This document shows positions 6,921 to 15,600 of a DNA stretch of 64,000 nucleotides, piece after piece. Position 1 is the first letter of the stretch. Each line of letters starts with the position of its first letter. A model generated the notes under the pieces. It did not search any database. It saw only the letters and a program-made list of their open reading frames with translations, and was not told the DNA's origin. Source of the DNA: JAHEZL01 sp964406465 (GTDB lineage Bacteria > Bacteroidota > Bacteroidia > Flavobacteriales_C > GCA-002722245); contig CAYORT010000006.1 in assembly GCA_964406465.1 (NCBI GenBank), forward strand, positions 70,761-134,760. Direction: 5' to 3'. Both the position numbers and the translations under genes were made by a program.

Positions 6921-9302
6921 ATGAGACTTTCAGAATTAAATATAGGCGACAAGGCAATCATCACTAAGGTGAGTGGTCAGGGGGCATTTCGTCGTCGTAT
7001 CACCGAAATGGGCTTTATCAAAGGCAGGGAAGTAGGTGTTGTGAAGCATGCGCCTTTGAAAGATCCTGTGGAGTATGAGCTCATGAATTATCATGTATCA
7101 CTTAGAAAAAGTGAAGCTGAGTTGATAGAGGTTTTAACGCGAGAGGAAGTTGGTAAGAGTTTAGAAATTGATTTTGCTGGTTCTGTGCCTGAGGAAATTT
7201 ACAAGCGAACAGTTCAAAGAAAAACCAAAACCATTAATGTCGCTTTTGTTGGAAATCCCAATTGTGGCAAAACTACTTTGTTTAATGGTGCATCGGGGGC
7301 ACGACAAAAAGTTGGAAATTATATAGGTGTTACAGTAGATGTTTATACATCAAAATGTACTCAAGATGGATATACTTTCAACATTACCGATTTACCGGGA
7401 ACCTATTCTCTTTCGGCATATTCTCCCGAGGAATTATTTGTTCGATTGCATTTGCTAAATGAGAAGCCAGATGTGATTATCAATGTTCTCGACGCTTCTA
7501 ATCTTGAACGCAATTTGTTTTTAACCACACAGCTCATCGATATGAATTTGCCTGTGGTGGCAGCATTGAATATGCACGATGAGTTACTCAAACAAGGTGC
7601 TACATTAGATGCAAAGGCTTTAGGTGAAATGCTTGGTATTCCAATGGTTGCAACAGTTGGATACAAGAAGCAAGGAATTCAAGAATTGCTTGCAAAAGTA
7701 ATTGAGGTCTATGAAGAAAAGGAGCCATCATCACATCCTATTAAAATCCAGCATGGTAAAATGCTTGAAGACGCGGTGAATGAGCTTCAAGCGCTTATCG
7801 ATACCGACAAAAATAAAGTCATTACCGATACAGTTTCTCCAAGATTTTTAGCTGTTAAATTGTTAGAAAAAGACACTCAGGTAAAGAATATCATAAGAAA
7901 ATCTGATCATTCAAAAGCGATTGAAGATTTAGCTAAAAGGCACATCAAAGAATTAGAAGAGAATTTTAAGGAAGATAGCGAAACCATTGTAGCTGATGCC
8001 AAGTACGCTTTTGTTGCCGGCGCATTGCAAGCCACCTATCAAAAAAATTCGCAATTGAAGAAGTTGCGTACAGAGGCCTTAGACTCTTTTTTAACCAATA
8101 AATACTGGGGTTTTCCGGTGTTTATCTTTTTTATGTGGTTGATGTTTCAAGCTACTTTTACCATTGGTAAATATCCTATGGACTGGATAGATTCGTGGGT
8201 GGGAGCATTTAGCGACATGATTAGTGGGCACATGCAAGATGGAATGTTGAAGGATTTGTTGGTAGATGGAATTATTGGTGGGGTAGGTGGAATCATCATC
8301 TTTTTGCCTAATATTTTAATTCTCTTTTTCTTCATTTCGTTGATGGAAGATACTGGCTATATTGCTAGGGCAGCCTTCATCATGGATAGACTAATGCGTG
8401 CCTTAGGTTTGCACGGCAAATCTTTTATTCCGCTTGTAATGGGCTTTGGCTGCAACGTTCCTGCGGTTATGGCCACAAGAACCATAGAAGATAAAAACAA
8501 TCGTTTACTTACGATGTTGATTGCTCCTTTTATGTCGTGTAGCGCAAGATTGCCTGTTTATATTTTATTGATTGGTGCTTGTTTTCCCGATTATCCGGGC
8601 ACAGTTTTATTTTCTATATACATCATTGGTATTTTGTTGGCGATAGTGGTAGCGCTGGTATTCAAGAAATTCATCTTTAAAACCAAAGCGACTCCGTTTG
8701 TTATGGAATTGCCTCCATATCGAATACCAACAGCTAAGTCGGTACTGTTGCATGTATGGGGAAATGCATCACAATATTTGCAAAAGATGGGAGGAATGAT
8801 TTTGATTGCTTCCGTGATCATATGGGCACTTACTTATTTTCCTAGAGAAGAGAATCAAAGTTCTTCGGCACAAATGGAGAACTCGTATATGGGTAAGGCG
8901 GGACATTTTATTGAACCAGTGATTGAGCCTTTGGGCTTCGATTGGAAAATGGGCGTGTCGCTTATTACAGGTATGGCTGCAAAAGAAATTGTTGTAAGCA
9001 CAATGGGTGTCTTATATCAAGGCGAAGAAGGAATTGATGAAAATTCTAGCACCTTAAAACAACGGCTTAAAGAGCATACATTCGTTACTGGTGAGAAGAA
9101 GGGGCAACGCGTTTATACTCCTTTGGCAGCCTATGCTTTCATGTTGTTTGTGCTTATTTATTTTCCTTGTGTGGCAGTTATTGCAGCGGTTAAAAAAGAA
9201 TCGGGCGGTTGGAAATGGGCAAGTATCACAATGCTTTACACTACGGGCATGGCATGGCTAGTAGCATTTTTGGTTTTTCAGATAGGAAGCTTAATTTTAT
9301 AG
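6921..9302 (+). CDS. feoB: ferrous iron transporter, FeoA-FeoB fusion
   Basis: A 793-residue inner-membrane Fe(II) uptake protein. Residues 1-72 are a FeoA SH3-like domain (MRLSELNIGDKAIITKV ... RRITEMGFIKGREVGV), fused to FeoB. The G domain carries G1 GNPNCGKTTLFN (about residue 112), the DLPGTYSL element and NMHD as the guanine-recognition motif. A cytosolic spacer follows, then about ten membrane segments from residue 395 onward, with the family motif GFGCNVPAVMATRT and SCSARLPVY. FeoA and FeoB are separate genes in E. coli; fused forms are common in Bacteroidota. The 48-residue Cys-rich partner begins four bases after the stop. Regulation by the palindrome at 6899 is inferred. Confidence 0.97.
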   Translation: MRLSELNIGDKAIITKVSGQGAFRRRITEMGFIKGREVGVVKHAPLKDPVEYELMNYHVSLRKSEAELIEVLTREEVGKSLEIDFAGSVPEEIYKRTVQRKTKTINVAFVGNPNCGKTTLFNGASGARQKVGNYIGVTVDVYTSKCTQDGYTFNITDLPGTYSLSAYSPEELFVRLHLLNEKPDVIINVLDASNLERNLFLTTQLIDMNLPVVAALNMHDELLKQGATLDAKALGEMLGIPMVATVGYKKQGIQELLAKVIEVYEEKEPSSHPIKIQHGKMLEDAVNELQALIDTDKNKVITDTVSPRFLAVKLLEKDTQVKNIIRKSDHSKAIEDLAKRHIKELEENFKEDSETIVADAKYAFVAGALQATYQKNSQLKKLRTEALDSFLTNKYWGFPVFIFFMWLMFQATFTIGKYPMDWIDSWVGAFSDMISGHMQDGMLKDLLVDGIIGGVGGIIIFLPNILILFFFISLMEDTGYIARAAFIMDRLMRALGLHGKSFIPLVMGFGCNVPAVMATRTIEDKNNRLLTMLIAPFMSCSARLPVYILLIGACFPDYPGTVLFSIYIIGILLAIVVALVFKKFIFKTKATPFVMELPPYRIPTAKSVLLHVWGNASQYLQKMGGMILIASVIIWALTYFPREENQSSSAQMENSYMGKAGHFIEPVIEPLGFDWKMGVSLITGMAAKEIVVSTMGVLYQGEEGIDENSSTLKQRLKEHTFVTGEKKGQRVYTPLAAYAFMLFVLIYFPCVAVIAAVKKESGGWKWASITMLYTTGMAWLVAFLVFQIGSLIL

Positions 9303-9305
9303 AAA

Positions 9306-9452
9306 ATGCAAGAGATAATTACATATATCATCATCGCAGCAGCAAGTGCTGTGGCTTTGTATAAATTTTATACTTCTGTTTTTGCAAAGAAGAAAGCTGC
9401 TGGTTGTGGCGATTGTGGTTGTGGTAAGCAAAGTTGTGGAACACAACTGTAA
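9306..9452 (+). CDS. FeoB-associated Cys-rich mini-membrane protein
   Basis: A 48-residue ORF starting three bases after the feoAB stop codon. It has one N-terminal membrane helix (ITYIIIAAASAVALYKFY) followed by a basic stretch and a Cys-rich tail: GCGDCGCGKQSCGTQL, with four Cys. This is the pattern of FeoB-associated Cys-rich membrane proteins encoded after feoB in many bacteria, functionally analogous to FeoC. The Cys cluster could bind Fe(II) or an Fe-S cluster; that is inference. A strong hairpin terminator follows at 9469. Confidence 0.88.
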   Translation: MQEIITYIIIAAASAVALYKFYTSVFAKKKAAGCGDCGCGKQSCGTQL

Positions 9453-9468
9453 GATATTATGTGGAAAG

Positions 9469-9502
9469 AAAAGCGCAGTAGAAATATTTCTACTGCGCTT
9501 TT
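9469..9502. terminator. bidirectional terminator between feo genes and a T9SS gene
   Basis: A perfect 16-base inverted repeat around TA: the left arm (9469-9484) starts AAAAGCGCAGTAG, the right arm (9487-9502) is its exact complement, with flanking A and T runs on either side. It sits between two convergent genes and can terminate both. Confidence 0.92.
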
Positions 9503-9506
9503 GTTT

Positions 9507-10907
9507 TTATTCTACTACCAGTTTTTCGGTGATCATACCATCAGTAGTTTGAATGGAAATATTGTAAATTCCATTTTCAAATTTTTTCGGAAAATCGAGT
9601 TTCATAGAACCTCCGGGAGCAAATGATACAAACACTTCTTGCTCTACCATTTTACCAAACATATCGGTAATCAAAATTTGTTTTACATCGCTCATGTTGT
9701 AATTCACCGAAAACGAGTTACAGTTGATGCATGGATTTGGAAAAACACTAATGCTTTTTTCTTTGTCCTCCATGTATACATTTTGAATATCGAAGGTGGC
9801 TGTTTTACCATCCATATCTACTTCTTTCAATCTATAGTAAATATAACCACTTCCTGGTTTTTTATCGGTGAAACTGTAATGTGTGAAGTCGTTTTTAAAC
9901 CCCATGGCAGGTTTAGTTCCAATAGAATCAAATTCAATTCCATCTTTTGATCTTTCGATGATAAAATGGCTGCTATTGAATTCGGAAGCAGTTGTCCACG
10001 CTAACTCCACTTCATTTTTATTTTTTTGAGCATGAAATCCAACAAATTCAACAGGTAAAGTAGACGTAGCTACCATCCTTAAAACAATTTGAGATGTACC
10101 AAAAAGGTTGGTTCCTCCTGATACGGAGTATGAGCTCGTTTGCGTAGATGTAGTTCCTGTGATATACTGCGCACCAATAGCCGAACCATCTTTTTCTGAT
10201 AGCGACGCCGAAGTGTAAGTACCATTGGCATTTGCTACGGTTGTTGTTCCAATTGCAGTGTAGCCAGCACCCTCTGTATATGTTCTCGGACTCCCAATAG
10301 AAGCAATAGAAACAATAGCGTTATTAACACTCAAAGGGTCAACTGCGTTTGTTGAAAGCGATGTACATGCCCCGCAGCTGTTGTGGGCCTGATTAGATGC
10401 ACTCGACACATTTTCGAAAGTCATTGCAGCAAAAATACTTTCATCTCCAGCGTTTGTGGCATTGTTGAAATTTCCAGAGATAGCAAATGAATTTGCCCCA
10501 GAAGGAATGCTAGCTTCAGGCATACCAAAAACCAATAATTCTGTACTGATATTAGTGGTAGTTTCAGATACAGGAGCGTTTGCCCAATACGCAATAGACC
10601 AACCAAGTAAAGTCATTGATACTACATCATATGTTACTGTAGTTGCACTGCCGCCCAATACTCCCGGGTTAGCCCAGTTGTCTCCTGTTGGATTTGGTTT
10701 GTGGTCTCTTTCTATTGCCATCGCAAAGACTAAAAGTCTATCTGTACCCGATGGCACAGTGTAACTTAAACTCGCGTTACCACTTGCTCCTGTACCCGTT
10801 GCAGTTGCTGAACTGTAGCTCCCTGCGATATAATTGATTGTTTGTGATTGAGCTATTTCAATATGGAAAATAGCCAATACTCCTAGAGTTAAATTTTTCC
10901 AGCACAT
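9507..10907 (-). CDS. secreted surface protein with T9SS type A sorting domain
   Basis: A 466-residue secreted protein. The signal peptide (LTLGVLAIFHIEIAQSQ) precedes a beta-rich region of about 270 residues with blocks such as SYTVPSGTDRLLVFAMAIE, AMTFENVSSASNQ and SEKDGSAIGAQYITG, a pattern seen in Bacteroidota surface proteins of unknown ligand. Next comes a fibronectin-like linker (LPVEFVGFHAQKNKNEVELAWTT, SSHFIIERSKDG) and a C-terminal type A sorting domain (ISVFPNPCINCNSFSVNY ... NGIYNISIQ), with an unusual CINC Cys pair. The start is supported by a strong Shine-Dalgarno sequence at 10913-10918. No enzymatic motif was recognised. Confidence 0.87.
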   Translation of the reverse strand: MCWKNLTLGVLAIFHIEIAQSQTINYIAGSYSSATATGTGASGNASLSYTVPSGTDRLLVFAMAIERDHKPNPTGDNWANPGVLGGSATTVTYDVVSMTLLGWSIAYWANAPVSETTTNISTELLVFGMPEASIPSGANSFAISGNFNNATNAGDESIFAAMTFENVSSASNQAHNSCGACTSLSTNAVDPLSVNNAIVSIASIGSPRTYTEGAGYTAIGTTTVANANGTYTSASLSEKDGSAIGAQYITGTTSTQTSSYSVSGGTNLFGTSQIVLRMVATSTLPVEFVGFHAQKNKNEVELAWTTASEFNSSHFIIERSKDGIEFDSIGTKPAMGFKNDFTHYSFTDKKPGSGYIYYRLKEVDMDGKTATFDIQNVYMEDKEKSISVFPNPCINCNSFSVNYNMSDVKQILITDMFGKMVEQEVFVSFAPGGSMKLDFPKKFENGIYNISIQTTDGMITEKLVVE

Positions 10908-10912
10908 ATCAC

Positions 10913-10918
10913 CCTCCT
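10913..10918 (-). promoter_or_regulatory. canonical Shine-Dalgarno AGGAGG
   Basis: AGGAGG lies five bases before the ATG at 10907. Strong Shine-Dalgarno sequences are uncommon in Bacteroidota, whose ribosomes largely initiate without them, so this site is unusual and also fixes the start codon. Just upstream is a 17-base palindrome TTTAGTT-TAT-AACTAAA. Confidence 0.6.
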
Positions 10919-11036
10919 CTTCTTTAGTTTATAACTAAAAGCCCCTCAGGAATATTTAGGAAATTAAATATGTGCAGTTACAAAAAATGAAAAAAAATAT
11001 TTTTTTAAATAGTAGTAAATTCAATGCTTTCAAAGC

Positions 11037-11066
11037 AAAAACCCCTCGTTTTGCAACGAAGGGTTT
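11037..11066 (-). terminator. terminator of the Thr/Gly-repeat lipoprotein gene
   Basis: AAAACCC..TCGTT/AACGA..GGGTTTT forms a 13-base stem with a four-base loop and a single G-U wobble on the minus strand, followed by T-rich sequence; it begins 23 bases after the stop codon of the gene ending at 11090. Confidence 0.8.
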
Positions 11067-11089
11067 TGCGATTTTATATACTTGTTTTT

Positions 11090-12127
11090 TTAGTTTGTAA
11101 TGATTACAGTACCATCACTACCTGTACCTGAACCTCCGTCACCGGCGCCACCTCCACCAGCACCGCCAGCTGCAGGAGGCCAATTGCCCGTTAAGTAGTA
11201 ATCTTGATACCAAATTACAAAGGCTTGAAACATTACATCTGGAGCAGTAGCATCTAATCCGTAGTCATAAATGATATCCAATAGTGTGCCTTCGATATCG
11301 TAATACGAGATTGCTCCGGCTGCGAATTCACATGCAATAAGTAAGTCTCCATCTTGGCTATTAACATAAGCAGTTAAGTAGTCTTGGTCTAAGATTGCCC
11401 CATTATGACATACTGGGATTGTTGGTGTTGTATCCGCTGTTGTACCACCACCTGTACCAGTACCAGGATCAGTTGTACTACCACCTGTACCAGTACCAGG
11501 ATCAGTTGTACCACCACCAGTACCTGTTCCAGGGTCAGTCGTACCACCACCTGTACCTGTACCAGGGTCAGTTGTACCGCCACCGGTACCAGGATCGGTC
11601 GTACCACCACCTGTACTTCCATCGCAATTTACTTTAGCAGACGGCCATTTACCAGCTAAGAAATACTCATCAATCCAAACATTGAATGCTCTTTGTAAAG
11701 AATATTTAGAATTCGGATTCAGGTGCTTTTGAGCCATAATGTATTTTAAAGTACATTCAATATCTGCATAGGCAACAGAGTTTTCGCCGTCACAAGCAAA
11801 TAGTCTATCGGTACTGTGGTTATTGAAATGTTTCAAAACAGCATTTACAGAGATAGTGATCATATGGCCATTATGGCATATGGTAATTTTTCTACCGTGC
11901 CCCGAATAACTTTCGTTTTCATTGGCTTGACAACTGCCGTAGTCATCATGATGATTGTATTTCTCTTTCTCTTTTTCTTTTTCCTTTTTAGCTTTATTGA
12001 AGTTGTCGTAGTGTTCTTTGTTTTTCGAATCTTTCTTCGTCTCAAAGAACTCATCTTTTTTACAGCCGGTAAAAAAGATTGTCAGAATAAATAATGAAAT
12101 TAGAATAATTCTTCCTCGCCTTTCCAT
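11090..12127 (-). CDS. repeat-containing lipoprotein of unknown function
   Basis: A 345-residue lipoprotein with signal and lipobox (LISLFILTIFFTGC, Cys 22). It has a Lys/Glu/Asp-rich charged segment, then a first globular unit (ITICHNGHMITISVNAVLKHF ... LFACDGENSVAYADIECTL ... FNVWIDEYFLAGKWP). A linker of about 60 residues built of TGGGTTDPGT-type repeats separates it from a second, related unit (IPVCHNGAILDQDYLTAYV ... LIACEFAAGAISYYDIEGTLLDI ... FVIWYQDYYLTGNWP). The two units are clear diverged copies: CHNG, a LxAC motif and a D/E-YYLTGxWP end are shared. A Gly-rich tail closes the protein. The function of the CHNG unit is unknown to me. Its own terminator follows at 11037. Confidence 0.8.
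   Translation of the reverse strand: MERRGRIILISLFILTIFFTGCKKDEFFETKKDSKNKEHYDNFNKAKKEKEKEKEKYNHHDDYGSCQANENESYSGHGRKITICHNGHMITISVNAVLKHFNNHSTDRLFACDGENSVAYADIECTLKYIMAQKHLNPNSKYSLQRAFNVWIDEYFLAGKWPSAKVNCDGSTGGGTTDPGTGGGTTDPGTGTGGGTTDPGTGTGGGTTDPGTGTGGSTTDPGTGTGGGTTADTTPTIPVCHNGAILDQDYLTAYVNSQDGDLLIACEFAAGAISYYDIEGTLLDIIYDYGLDATAPDVMFQAFVIWYQDYYLTGNWPPAAGGAGGGGAGDGGSGTGSDGTVIITN
11440..11617. repeat. 30-base tandem repeats encoding the TGGGTTDPGT linker
   Basis: About six imperfect copies of a unit resembling GTACCACCACCTGTACCAGTA lie within the lipoprotein gene at 11090-12127 and encode the Thr/Gly/Pro linker between its two related domains. Copy number is expected to vary by slippage. Confidence 0.85.
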
Positions 12128-12190
12128 ACCTCACAAATTAAGTTTAACAACTTGTCCCCTTGACCATAATTGCGCTCTTAAACCTTAATC

Positions 12191-12209
12191 GTTACAAAAT
12201 AGGTGTAAC
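12191..12209 (+). promoter_or_regulatory. candidate operator upstream of the metal efflux operon
   Basis: GTTACA-N7-TGTAAC is an inverted repeat 30 bases before the ATG at 12239. A TATATTTT stretch (12214-12221) that could serve as -7 element follows directly. The position suits a repressor or activator of the efflux genes. No regulator gene is adjacent, so the assignment is speculative. Confidence 0.3.
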
Positions 12210-12238
12210 TAACTATATTTTTTTTAAATTTACCATGC

Positions 12239-12613
12239 ATGAAAAGATTGATAGCCGTAATATTCTTATCCGCCTTTCTCTTCTCGGGAACCGAAGCACA
12301 CGAGCTATTTAAGATTCCTCATCTCATTTCGCATTACGTTGAACATTCAAAAGAAAAAATTTCTTTATTGGATTTTCTTGAAGAGCATTATGATGGGCAA
12401 GAAAAACATGGTGTAGATGGACATAAAGACAAAGGTTGTCTTCCATTTCAAGGGAAGGAACATGTTAATCCGTTGAATTTGTATATCATTCAAAGTACTT
12501 CTTCTATTGTATTGCAAAAGTTGGCACCTGTGAGCAACGAGACGATATTCTTAGAAGAGAATATTATTTCTTCTTTCAATGGAAGTATTTGGCTACCACC
12601 TAAGTTAGCATAG
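12239..12613 (+). CDS. small His-rich exported protein preceding the efflux pump
   Basis: A 124-residue protein with a signal peptide (KRLIAVIFLSAFLFSGTEA) and a mature part rich in His, Asp and Glu in its first half (HELFKIPHLISHYVEHSKE, EEHYDGQEKHGVDGHKDKG). Only one Cys is seen after the signal. It is the first gene of the metal efflux operon, 61 bases before the pump. Small uncharacterised proteins occur at this place in other Bacteroidota CzcA/CusA loci. A periplasmic metal-binding or sensing role is a reasonable guess, not shown by homology. Confidence 0.7.
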   Translation: MKRLIAVIFLSAFLFSGTEAHELFKIPHLISHYVEHSKEKISLLDFLEEHYDGQEKHGVDGHKDKGCLPFQGKEHVNPLNLYIIQSTSSIVLQKLAPVSNETIFLEENIISSFNGSIWLPPKLA

Positions 12614-12674
12614 TCCTTTATTATGTTAGAAGCAATTCTGCTTCAATTTTTCATTTACAATTAAAATCATTTTT

Positions 12675-15600
12675 ATGCTAGATAAGATAATAGCATTCTC
12701 TATTCATAATAAACTCATTGTGGGTTTGGGAACAGTAGCTTTAATGGTGTGGGGAGTATTTTCTTTTACACAACTGCCCATAGATGCTGTTCCAGATATC
12801 ACCAACAATCAGGCGCAAATCATAACTGTTAGTCCGGCCATGGCAGCAACAGAAATGGAGCGCCTAGTCACTTTTCCTGTGGAACAAGCGGTAGCAACAG
12901 TGCCAGGTATTGAAGAAGTAAGATCATTTTCTCGCTTTGGATTATCTGTAGTTACGGTAGTTTTTAAAGAAGAGGTTGATATTTATTGGGGCAGGCAGCA
13001 AATTACCGAAAGACTGCAAACGGTGAAAGATATTATTCCTTCAGGAACAGGTATGCCTGAGTTGGCACCAGTTACAACTGGATTGGGAGAAATCTATCAA
13101 TATACACTGCATACCGAGAAAGGATATGAAAAGAAATACTCTGCTACTGATTTACGAACCATTCAAGATTGGATGGTGCGACGACAGCTTTTGGGTGTTG
13201 AAGGGGTAGCCGATGTAAGCAGTTTTGGTGGATTTTTAAAGCAATATGAAATTGCGCTGCAGCCCGATAAATTGCGCAGTTTAAATATTACGATAAGTGA
13301 CGTTTTTACGGCATTAGAAGATAACAATCAAAACACAGGAGGCGCATATATTGAAAATAAACCAACAGCGTATTTCATAAGAAGTGAAGGCCTAATAGGT
13401 TCTATTGATGATATTGAAAAAATAGCGATCAAAAAAAGCGATGGAGGTATGCCAGTTTTAATGCGTGATGTAGCAAAAGTGCAGTTTGGTCATGCGGTTC
13501 GTTACGGCGCCATTACACACGATGGTGAAGGTGAATCGGTTGGTGCTGTGGTGATGATGTTGAAAGGGGCCAATTCCTCACAAGTAATTGAAAACATCAA
13601 AAATCGTATTGAGCAAATTAAAAATACCTTACCGAAGGGTGTGGTATTAGAACCCTTTTTAGATAGAACCAAAATGGTTGATAATGCTATTGGTACGGTA
13701 AGCACCAATTTATTAGAAGGAGCATTGATTGTCATTTTTGTTCTGGTGCTTTTTCTTGGAAATTTTCGTGCAGGTATGATCGTAGCTTCAGTAATTCCTT
13801 TGGCAATGCTGTTTGCTATTTCAATGATGAATTTGTTTGGTGTATCAGGTAATTTAATGAGTTTGGGAGCTCTAGATTTTGGGTTGATTGTAGATGGTGC
13901 TGTGATAATTGTGGAAGCCACCATGCACCATCTGGGCTTAAGAAGAGTCGGGCAATTGAATCAAAGTGAAATGAATGAGGAAGTGAAAACTTCGGCTTCT
14001 AAAATCATGAAGAGTGCAGCCTTCGGTGAGATCATAATTTTAATTGTGTACTTACCAATTTTAGCTTTGTCGGGTATTGAAGGCAAAATGTTTAAACCAA
14101 TGGCCGAAACAGTGTCGTTTGCCATTATAGGTGCCTTCATTTTATCGCTCACCTATGTGCCAATGATTTCGTCTTTGTTGCTAAGTAAAAAGGTAACACA
14201 TAAGCTTACTTATTCAGATAAAATGATGCTTTTTTTGCAAGGTATTTATACCAATTTTTTGAAAGGAGTTCTGCAAAAGAAAAAAATTGCAATTGTTTCT
14301 TCACTGGTGCTTTTTGTCTCGGCTCTGGTGTTGTTTTTAAATATGGGCGGAGAATTTATTCCAACTTTGGAAGAGGGTGATTTTGCTGTAGAAACAAGGG
14401 TTCTTACAGGTAGCTCCTTGTCGCATACAGTAGATGCTTCCATGAAAGCTTCGGTAATTTTAAAGGAACAATTTCCTGAGGTGGAGCAGGTGGTCGCCAA
14501 GATCGGTTCGGGTGAAATTCCTACCGATCCCATGCCTGTTGAAGCTTGCGATTTGATGATTATTTTGAAGTCGAAAGAGGAATGGGTGTCGGCAGAAAAT
14601 AGAGAAGAATTGGCCGAAAAAATGGCTGAAGCCTTAGAGGTTCTTCCCGGAGTGAGTTTTAGTTTTCAGCAGCCGGTACAAATGAGATTCAATGAATTGA
14701 TGACGGGTGCTAAGCAAGACGTTTCATTAAAAATTTTTGGTGAAGATTTAGATTCACTTTCTATCATTGCGAAGAAGATCCATGAAGTAGTAAAAACCGT
14801 GGAAGGAGCCGAAGATATCTACGTTGAGCAAATGAAAGGTTTGCCAGAAATTGTAGTTGAATTTAATAGAGAAAGCATTGCTCGATTTGGAATGAATATT
14901 AGCGATATTAATACCACTATTCGAGCAGCCTTTGCGGGAGAAAGTGCAGGCATGGTATATGAGGGAGAAAAGAGATTTCAATTGGTGGTGCGTTTGGATT
15001 CTTCTAATAGAAAGAACTTGCAAGATGTTCAGCAACTTTTTGTGAGTAATGTTCAAGGCTTGCAGGTACCTTTATCTCAACTCGCTAGTGTAGAAATTAA
15101 AAATGGTCCCAATCAAATTCAGCGTGAAGATGCTAAGAGACGATTGACCATTGGCTTCAATACACGTGGTAGAGATGTGGAAAGCATTGTTCAAGAAGTG
15201 CAAAAGAAGATCAAGGAGCAAATAGTTTTGCCTGCAGGGTATTTCATTAATTATGGCGGACAATTTCAAAATTTGCAGCAAGCCAAAGATCGTTTGTCGA
15301 TTGCTCTTCCTATCGCCTTGTTACTGATTTTTGTTTTACTGTTTTTCACATTTAAATCGGCCAAACAAAGCTTGCTTATTTTCACCGCCATCCCTCTTTC
15401 TGCTATTGGAGGTGTTTTTGCGCTTTATCTGCGGGGAATGCCTTTTAGTATTTCAGCGGGCATTGGATTTATTGCCTTGTTTGGGGTTGCTGTGCTAAAT
15501 GGCATTGTGCTAATTGCGCATTTTAATGAACTTAAAAAAGAAGGTATGTTAGATTTAGAACAATTGGTTGTAAAGGGCGCAACAGATCGCTTGCGTCCGG

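Noticed and set aside
11395..11659. Several plus- and minus-strand ORFs over the repeat linker
   Set aside because: They are shadow frames of the 30-base tandem repeat within the lipoprotein gene.
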